Below, piece by piece: positions 6,271-10,542 of a stretch of DNA of 10,542 nucleotides. The stretch spans positions 1 to 10,542 of the forward strand of contig DATDGR010000017.1 of assembly GCA_036521995.1 (NCBI GenBank). Reading direction: 5' to 3'. Position numbers and translations under genes: made by a program. The notes under the pieces are model-generated. The model was not told the DNA's origin. It was given only the letters and a program-made list of their open reading frames with translations, and made no database searches. This stretch comes from Gp13-AA77 sp036521995 (GTDB lineage: Bacteria > Acidobacteriota > Terriglobia > UBA7540). Position 1 is the stretch's first letter. Each line of letters opens with the position of its first letter.

Positions 6271-7614
6271 TCAGGGAACTCCCAGAGGCCCCGCTCCGCT
6301 CTCAAGGATCCCGTCAAGTCTCTTGAGGAAGCGTTCGTGCGTCTTGGCCACCAAGCGCTTAAGCCTGCCCGCTTTGACCCCGAGCAGCAGAATACGCGTT
6401 CGCCGGCGGAGAAGCCACCAGTAGCGCCAGAGGTAGACGCCCGACACAGGTAACGTGAGGGCGTAATATCCGGCAGCGGCTCTACCCATGGCGCGGTTGA
6501 CCAGCACGATCTGGCCTGTGTAGCAGCCGAGCACGATCAACGCGCGTACTATCCAGGGCGTGGCGGAGGCCTGCTGGTTACGGCTCGAGAGGCCGAAGGC
6601 AAGCAGTATGGGACCGGCGATCAGGTGATTCAGCAGTCCGTAGCAAGCGATCGGCAGCCCAAATATGCTTTCAGTCCAACCCACCAGCCGCTGGAAAGCG
6701 GAAAGTTGCTTACGTCCTTGCTCGGCCCGGAGCTTCGCCAGTGACCACTGCCGGCGCGCGTCAAGGTCGGCGTCGGACAACTGCTGCAGCGCCATCAGGA
6801 CTTCGGGCTCAGTCTGATTGATCCGGCCGAAGGTGCCGGCAGCGAAGGGGCTCAACCGGAAACCGTCCACTTTTTGCTTGCGACCCGGCCGCGCCGCCCA
6901 TTCTGCCGCCAAGCGATCCCGCAGAGCTTGCTCGACGCTGCCGAAAAGGCGCTTCACGATCGTGGGCTGGAGAGCGAACACGTTCTGGCCACAGGTATCA
7001 TGAACAACGTCCCGTGCGGGCTCCGAGAAATTCGCGGCAGTATCTCCAGCGGCGTCCCAGCTCAACGGCTCTCCGACGTAAATCAGAACTTCTTGAGCTC
7101 GTTCTGCCGGCCAGAAAAGGCGAGATGGAACCACGACGGGTGGTCGCCCTGGGAAGGCGCCGACCCACGCCTCCCGCGCGAGGGTCCATGCCGCGCTGTT
7201 GGGGCGGTCATCAGGACCGTCACCTGCAAAAACCAGGATAATGCCTCCCGACCCAAGCACCTGTGTGCAGTTGCGAAGCGCCGAGTGCCAGGCGGAAGCC
7301 TCGGTGTCGTAGGAGATCACGCCCAGGCTCGATGCCACCAGGGACCGCCCGCTTCTCAGATCCCCGCGATGGATCACGCAGGCGATCGGCCGCTCACAAG
7401 CGGCCAGCACGGCGAGCGCCTCGCGGAAACGGGTAGGACGGCAGACCAGAAGAATAGCGGCCGCATCCGGCAAACGTTCGGCTCCGAGCAGCCGCACGGA
7501 CCGGCCAGACAGCGCGATCCAAGTACGGAGACAGGCACGGACCAGCCTGTATCCGCCTCGAGCCGATGTGCCTCTCGATGGGCCTTTCTGCTGACTTGCT
7601 TCGATCTGGGGCAC
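6271..7614 (-). CDS. PlsC-like acyltransferase family protein with degenerate catalytic motifs
   Basis: This 447-aa protein has a layout like large membrane-associated 1-acyl-glycerol-3-phosphate acyltransferases. There is an N-terminal acyltransferase-like region (about 45-185) followed by a long C-terminal part with FGLPIACYGLLNHLIAGPILLAF (318-340), WIVRALIVLGCYTGQIVLV (354-372) and GYYALTLPVSGVYLWRYWWLL (382-402) as membrane segments. The usual NHx4D motif position reads VCRPTRFREAL (57-67), with Arg in place of His and of Asp. The FPEG(T/S)R position reads VFAGDGPDD (128-136). It is therefore probably not a working acyltransferase of the standard type, if the alignment is right. Start: GTG 7614 has a GGGAG site 7 nt upstream. 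It sits 46 bp after the SH3-like gene and is likely co-transcribed with it. It could be a pseudo-enzyme, a lipid-binding protein or a different transferase. Confidence 0.62.
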   Translation of the reverse strand: MPQIEASQQKGPSRGTSARGGYRLVRACLRTWIALSGRSVRLLGAERLPDAAAILLVCRPTRFREALAVLAACERPIACVIHRGDLRSGRSLVASSLGVISYDTEASAWHSALRNCTQVLGSGGIILVFAGDGPDDRPNSAAWTLAREAWVGAFPGRPPVVVPSRLFWPAERAQEVLIYVGEPLSWDAAGDTAANFSEPARDVVHDTCGQNVFALQPTIVKRLFGSVEQALRDRLAAEWAARPGRKQKVDGFRLSPFAAGTFGRINQTEPEVLMALQQLSDADLDARRQWSLAKLRAEQGRKQLSAFQRLVGWTESIFGLPIACYGLLNHLIAGPILLAFGLSSRNQQASATPWIVRALIVLGCYTGQIVLVNRAMGRAAAGYYALTLPVSGVYLWRYWWLLRRRTRILLLGVKAGRLKRLVAKTHERFLKRLDGILESGAGPLGVP

Positions 7615-7660
7615 TATCTGGCTCCCGAGGTGATCTCACGCCCGGTTTGCGATTTGGCGA

Positions 7661-8725
7661 TCACTTCCTCGCATGGCCGTGCTTTATGCGCTCTCTCCCC
7701 CGCTCCACCCGTCCTTCTCGCGGCGCTGGCACCGGCATAGCCTCCGAATCCCACCCTTCCACCGTGCCCACCGTCCGTGCGACGGTGTCGAACAAGCCGT
7801 ACACTTTCTGGTAGCGGCGGCCATCGGCGCCGATCAGGTGCAGGCGGAAATAGGGCGAGGGCTGAGCATAATACTTCGCGACCGTCATCTGCTTCACGGC
7901 AATGGGAAAGTAGCCGGCCAAGCCACTCTCCACGTAAGCGGTAACATACTTGTGATCCTTCACCCACCACGTGAACACACGAATATGGTTGAAATCGACG
8001 CTCTCCGCGCCGATCCGGTCCGCCACCAGATATTCCGGAACGTCCTTTCCCCCGTCTGAAACCGTCTTCAACACCAGCCAGGCGACCATGTTGATCCCCT
8101 GCGCGTAGGCCGCGATGCCGGCGGGCACGTCCAGATCAACAAACCGGCCCAGCACCCAGCCGGCGGCGGGCTTCGCGCGCACCAGATACCACACATCTTG
8201 CGGATGAGGTGCGCCTTGCGGATGAGGCGCGCCGGAGGCCGGAGCGGTGGCGTCTGCCGGACGCTCCACCAGGCTCCGTGCGAAGATCTCGAGGGACTGG
8301 CTCTGGGGCAGTTCCGCCAGCACAATGGAGTCGCGCCGCGGCTCCAGGCGAAGGTTCGTGACCGTGGAGGTGTGTCCGGCGGCCTGGGGTGCGGAGTCTT
8401 CCAGCCCTTTGAGAAGGCCTTCGCCGCGCTGGTAGGTGGCGCCGTCGAGCAGATACTTGCTCTCCACCCACCCGATTCCGTTCCCGAGCATGCGCAGCTT
8501 GGACCAGTGAGCCGTCCGCGCGATCACATCCACTTGATCCCCGGCCTTCAGGCGGCCGATCACGCTGCGCACCTCGGCCGTTGTATCCATGACGTCGAGC
8601 GACTGAGGCAGAACGTACGCCGCCTCCCCCGGGAGGGCACGGGGCGGGGAATAGATCAGGCGGTAAAAGGCCAGCGCAGCGCCAACGAGGAGAAAAAGAA
8701 GAAGGATGACAGTCCTCGGCTTGAT
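7661..8725 (-). CDS. Membrane-anchored protein with two SH3b-like domains; apparent ATC start
   Basis: Read from ATC 8725 the protein has 354 residues: MKPRT, a transmembrane or signal-anchor segment VILLLFLLVGAALAF (6-20), then two bacterial SH3-like regions. The first spans about 36-95 and ends GIGWVESKYLL. The second spans about 118-200 (TSTVTNLRLEPRRDSIVLAELP to WYLVRAKPAAGWVLGRFVDLDV). A third region (about 205-325) with many aromatic residues has no recognised fold. The tail is basic. A GAGGTG ribosome site lies 5 nt before ATC 8725, and a -10-like TAGAAT is 35 nt upstream; the frame is stopped by TGA at 8735-8737. There is no ATG, GTG or TTG between this stop and ATG 8590. Starting at ATG 8590 (309 aa) would cut into the first SH3b domain and lose the anchor. 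It likely acts in the periplasm, binding wall or envelope partners. It is first of three - strand genes. Confidence 0.68.
   Translation of the reverse strand: MKPRTVILLLFLLVGAALAFYRLIYSPPRALPGEAAYVLPQSLDVMDTTAEVRSVIGRLKAGDQVDVIARTAHWSKLRMLGNGIGWVESKYLLDGATYQRGEGLLKGLEDSAPQAAGHTSTVTNLRLEPRRDSIVLAELPQSQSLEIFARSLVERPADATAPASGAPHPQGAPHPQDVWYLVRAKPAAGWVLGRFVDLDVPAGIAAYAQGINMVAWLVLKTVSDGGKDVPEYLVADRIGAESVDFNHIRVFTWWVKDHKYVTAYVESGLAGYFPIAVKQMTVAKYYAQPSPYFRLHLIGADGRRYQKVYGLFDTVARTVGTVEGWDSEAMPVPAPREGRVERGRERIKHGHARK
8198..8233 (-). repeat. In-frame 18-bp tandem duplication (GAPHPQ x2)
   Basis: Two 18-bp units (8198-8215 and 8216-8233) differ at one base and encode GAPHPQ twice in the linker (residues 165-176) inside the second SH3b-like region of the membrane-anchored protein. 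This looks like a recent slippage or duplication in a flexible loop. Confidence 0.85.
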
Positions 8726-8759
8726 GGTCGCACCTCAGCCACCGATCAGACGGCGTTTT

Positions 8760-8765
8760 ATTCTA
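8760..8765 (-). promoter_or_regulatory. Candidate -10 box for the SH3-like/acyltransferase-like/cyclodeaminase operon
   Basis: TAGAAT on the - strand (8765 to 8760) lies 34 nt before the ATC start, giving a short leader that contains the GAGGTG site. The -35 region is not recognisable. On the + strand TACACT (8764-8769) overlaps it and could serve the divergent hydrolase gene. Confidence 0.4.
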
Positions 8766-8769
8766 CACT
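8764..8769 (+). promoter_or_regulatory. Candidate -10 box for the alpha/beta hydrolase gene
   Basis: TACACT overlaps by two bases the - strand TAGAAT, so the two divergent transcripts may share one polymerase-binding region. No good -35 box is visible. The leader to ATG 8847 would be about 70 nt. Confidence 0.3.
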
Positions 8770-8846
8770 ATCAGTTCAGATCCCGGCGTGGTCGAGGCAC
8801 CCCACATCAGGCTGGCGCGCGCCCAAAGGGCGATTCCAAACAGATC

Positions 8847-9494
8847 ATGGAAATCGGTTCCAGTCGAATCGAGCGACTGTTTCTGGCGGGTCCTGCCGGG
8901 CAGATCGAGGCTCTGCTCGAGTGGCTTCCCGAAGCGCCGCTCCGCATGACGGCGCTCGTCTGCCACCCGCACCCCCTCTATGGCGGAACCATGCACACCA
9001 AGATCGTCTTCCGCGCCGCCAAGGCCGCCCTCGGTCTGGGCGTCTCCACTCTGCGCTTCAATTTTCGCGGTGTCGGCAGGAGCGAAGGATCATTCGCCCA
9101 CGGCGTCGGCGAGCAGGACGACGTCCGGGTGGCGCTCGATTACTTGAGCGCGCGATTCCCGTCATTGCCCATTGCCTTGATGGGCTTCTCCTTCGGATCG
9201 TGGGTCGGACTGGCGGTAGGCGCCGCCGACCCTCGGGTGAAAGCGCTGGTGGGCCTCGGCGTGCCGCTCGGCTCTTACGACTTCAGCTTCCTGGCGCCGG
9301 TGACGAAACCGAAGCTGATTGTTCAAGGCACCGAGGACGTCTATGGTCCGCGCGACCGGATAAAGAAGTTCTATGCCTCACTCGCCGAACCCAAGCAGAT
9401 CCACTGGGTACAAGGTGCCGATCACTTCTTCACAGGCAAGACCGACGAGGCCCAGCAGGCGATTCGGAGCTTCCTGGAGGGGATGATAGTCTAG
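8847..9494 (+). CDS. Alpha/beta hydrolase, COG2945-like
   Basis: This 215-aa serine-hydrolase-fold protein has the family order: VCHPHPLYGGTMHTKIVFRAAKA (38-60), with the HPHPxxGGxM motif at the oxyanion strand; RFNFRGVGRSEG (70-81); the nucleophile elbow GFSFGS (113-118, Ser115); a likely acid Asp164 in GTEDVYGP; and the catalytic His193 in GADHFF. These are the expected triad residues, so it should be an active esterase or related hydrolase of small substrates; the substrate is unknown. Start: ATG 8847 (MEIGSSRIERLFL) begins where the family does; the same frame stays open to ATG 8706 but those residues (rich in Arg, Pro) overlap the divergent gene's 5' region and look non-coding. It is convergent with the VapC-type gene. 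Confidence 0.85.
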   Translation: MEIGSSRIERLFLAGPAGQIEALLEWLPEAPLRMTALVCHPHPLYGGTMHTKIVFRAAKAALGLGVSTLRFNFRGVGRSEGSFAHGVGEQDDVRVALDYLSARFPSLPIALMGFSFGSWVGLAVGAADPRVKALVGLGVPLGSYDFSFLAPVTKPKLIVQGTEDVYGPRDRIKKFYASLAEPKQIHWVQGADHFFTGKTDEAQQAIRSFLEGMIV

Positions 9495-9540
9495 AATGAC
9501 CGAGTTGTGTAGTGCAGGGCCGCTCCCCACGATCCGCCCT

Positions 9541-9930
9541 CTACCTCATGCGCCAGGTGAGGAGGCTCGTATACCGTGCGATGGCCTCAAAGTCCCGGTC
9601 CCGATGCCAGACAGGCACGCCGCTGTCGATCGCGACAGCAGCGATGAGGCAATCAGTCGAGGAGCGAATCGTGTAACCCTTCGCCCGCCCCAAGCGGTAA
9701 ATCTCAGCGGCTGACAAGAATAACGCGCGCGGCAAGGGATCGCTCAGTACAGGCATTGCGAGCAACCCCTCGCGAACAGCATCGCCGGCTGGGTCGTCGC
9801 CGAGGCCTTGCAAGACCTCCTGGATGACCGGACCGCAGGTGGCGAAATTCAACAACTCCTGTTGCGAGACTCTTGCGCCCAGGCGCCCGTTTAACAGCGC
9901 GATCCATACGGAAGTGTCGACCAAAATCAT
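9541..9930 (-). CDS. vapC: VapC-type PIN-domain toxin (putative ribonuclease)
   Basis: This 129-aa PIN domain carries the expected acidic residues: Asp5 in MILVDTSVWI, Glu38 in VIQEVLQGL, Asp93 in SSTDCLIAAVAI, and Asp111/Asp113 in HRDRDF. They bind divalent metal in PIN endoribonucleases, and VapC toxins cleave tRNA or rRNA. Length is typical and the domain seems intact. Its ATG overlaps the stop of the antitoxin gene (ATGA, 9927-9930), so translation is coupled and the pair is co-expressed. The specific RNA target is unknown. Confidence 0.9.
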   Translation of the reverse strand: MILVDTSVWIALLNGRLGARVSQQELLNFATCGPVIQEVLQGLGDDPAGDAVREGLLAMPVLSDPLPRALFLSAAEIYRLGRAKGYTIRSSTDCLIAAVAIDSGVPVWHRDRDFEAIARYTSLLTWRMR

Positions 9931-10166
9931 CGCCGGCCCCGCCGGCTATCGCGGCGGCGAAGCGTTCTGACTTTATCCTCGCGCATTTCTTCCAGGTCTC
10001 CGTGCCAAAGCCCGCGACCGAAGAACTGGGGTAGGCTCTGAATCTTGCGGAGGCGAAGGACCTCCGCCAAGGCCAGGTTGACAGTAGCCGAGTAGGTTTT
10101 CACTCCCAGCAGGCGGGTAGCTCGATCCAGCAGGTCCGCATCCAACACAAGATTTGTGCGTTTCAT
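9927..10166 (-). CDS. vapB: VapB-type antitoxin
   Basis: This 79-aa protein has the VapB pattern: an N-terminal DNA-binding strand and helices, MKRTNLVLDADLLDRATRLLGVKTYSATVNLALAEVLRLRK (1-41), similar to the RTNIVLDxxL...TKxEAVxxAL family layout. The toxin-binding tail (about 45-79) includes LPQFFGRGLWHGDLEEMRED and ends in basic residues (RRRDSRRGRR). It precedes and overlaps the PIN toxin gene by 4 nt, as usual for vapBC. Such pairs normally repress their own promoter; here the -10 box is 6 nt before the ATG. An insertion-sequence end lies about 40-60 bp upstream. Confidence 0.88.
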   Translation of the reverse strand: MKRTNLVLDADLLDRATRLLGVKTYSATVNLALAEVLRLRKIQSLPQFFGRGLWHGDLEEMREDKVRTLRRRDSRRGRR

Positions 10167-10172
10167 GTGCCC

Positions 10173-10178
10173 AGTATA
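10173..10178 (-). promoter_or_regulatory. Candidate -10 box of a leaderless vapBC promoter
   Basis: On the - strand TATACT (10178 to 10173) ends 6 nt before the vapB-like ATG at 10166, so the transcript should start at or near the ATG. No ribosome site fits between them. No clear -35 box is visible; the upstream region is very GC-rich. Confidence 0.55.
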
Positions 10179-10208
10179 CCGTAAACCTTGCGCGGCGGCG
10201 AAGGGGCC

Positions 10209-10268
10209 GTATCGCGCAGCCTAAAATGTAACCGGCGGGGTATCGTCGCGCAATTTGAAAATGTAACC
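10209..10268 (+). repeat. Two imperfect direct repeats at an insertion-sequence end
   Basis: Copy 1 (10209-10233) and copy 2 (10240-10268) each contain GTATCG, CGCGCA and AAAATGTAACC in the same order. AAAATGTAACC lies at 10223-10233 and again at 10258-10268. They are likely transposase-binding or terminal sequences of the element on the right; copy 1 may mark or be near the outer end. Confidence 0.6.
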
Positions 10269-10287
10269 CGTTATGGATACGGGTTAC
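10263..10287 (+). other. Inverted repeat over the transposase start
   Basis: Arms GTAACCCGT (10263-10271) and ACGGGTTAC (10279-10287) are perfect and the 7-nt loop contains ATG 10273. If translation starts at ATG 10273 the hairpin would hide the initiation region; ATG 10291 lies just outside it. The left arm overlaps the terminal-type repeat AAAATGTAACC. Confidence 0.65.
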
Positions 10288-10542
10288 GTGATGAGTTGGG
10301 CTTCGAGAAAAGACTATCTGCGGAAGATTTATGCTCGCTATCAGGAAGCGCGAGGAGCGGAAAAGGAACGCATCCTGGACGAGTTTTGCACCAACTGCGA
10401 CTACAACCGCAAGTATGCGATTCGGCTCCTGAACAGCTCGGCCCCGAGGGAGAGACCGCTGGGGAAGAGGCGACGACGACGCGGCTTCACATACGGTCCG
10501 CGGGTGCTGTCGATTTTGAAGGCGGTGTGGGAAGCGGCCGAC
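10273..10542 (+). CDS. Transposase, N-terminal part (partial, runs off the window)
   Basis: Ninety codons are open to the window end. The product begins MDTGYVMSWASRKDYLRKIYARY, then a helix-turn-helix-like segment EKERILDEFCTNCDYNRKYAIRLLN (30-54), a basic linker with KRRRRRG (65-71), and FTYGPRVLSILKAVWEAAD (72-90). This order (short N-terminus, HTH, basic linker, RxYGPxV...W..AD) is that of DDE/integrase-catalytic transposases of the IS type. The catalytic domain lies outside. Start ATG 10273 or ATG 10291 (residue 7, MSWASRKDY); the second fits the family start better but no ribosome site is clear for either. Confidence 0.75.
   Translation, partial: MDTGYVMSWASRKDYLRKIYARYQEARGAEKERILDEFCTNCDYNRKYAIRLLNSSAPRERPLGKRRRRRGFTYGPRVLSILKAVWEAAD

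Larger units (their letters stand above)
10209..10542 (+). mobile_element. Left end of an insertion sequence (truncated by the window)
   Basis: The stretch begins near paired AAAATGTAACC-containing repeats and continues into a transposase frame that runs off the window. The precise outer boundary is a guess, as the right end and target duplication are not visible. The family is not settled; the transposase start resembles ISs annotated as integrase-catalytic/DDE types. Confidence 0.55.

Noticed and set aside
6874..7740. 288-codon + strand frame opposite the acyltransferase-like gene
   Set aside because: The - strand frame has a good ribosome site, membrane segments and operon context; the + strand product looks random.
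8706..8846. N-terminal extension of the alpha/beta hydrolase to ATG 8706
   Set aside because: The added residues are Arg/Pro-rich, overlap the divergent operon's leader, and precede the family's normal start at ATG 8847.
8198..9499. 433-codon + strand frame spanning the SH3-like and hydrolase genes
   Set aside because: It covers two genes in other frames with clear motifs; its Arg-rich product shows no domain.
9496..9714. 72-codon + strand frame starting just after the hydrolase stop
   Set aside because: It is antisense to the PIN toxin gene and lacks any recognisable feature.

Overview
The window looks like a chromosomal or metagenomic contig from a GC-rich, Gram-negative-type bacterium, most plausibly a soil acidobacterium. 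That assignment is an inference from base composition, gene style (DUF5666-like secreted protein, bacterial SH3 proteins, many GTG starts) and two promoters whose -10 box lies 6 nt before the start codon. No rRNA, tRNA or CRISPR was seen.

Left third (about 1-3980, + strand): the distal end of a phage-type tail module. A 787-aa protein joins a six-hairpin-glycosidase-like N-terminal half to a baseplate-hub/tail-tip-like C-terminal half. Two small presumed tail or fibre structural proteins follow, then a small ribbon-helix-helix (RHH) protein. The genes are closely spaced on one strand. No capsid, terminase, lysin or integrase is visible, so prophage, gene-transfer-agent-like particle and tailocin cannot be told apart here.

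Transition (3980-5280): an eight-unit 9-bp tandem repeat, a hairpin, two overlapping small membrane-protein frames (possibly one split gene), and a secreted DUF5666-like protein with a candidate leaderless promoter. A strong inverted repeat closes the region between convergent genes.

Middle (5279-8765, - strand): a likely three-gene operon. The order is a membrane-anchored tandem SH3b-like protein (apparently starting at ATC and 45 residues longer than the first ATG allows), a PlsC-like acyltransferase relative lacking the recognisable catalytic motifs, and an ornithine cyclodeaminase/mu-crystallin family enzyme. A COG2945-type alpha/beta hydrolase is divergent from this operon.

Right end (9541-10542): a VapBC-type toxin-antitoxin pair on the - strand with a near-leaderless promoter, then the left end of an insertion sequence carrying two copies of a terminal-type repeat, an inverted repeat over the transposase start, and the first 90 codons of the transposase.
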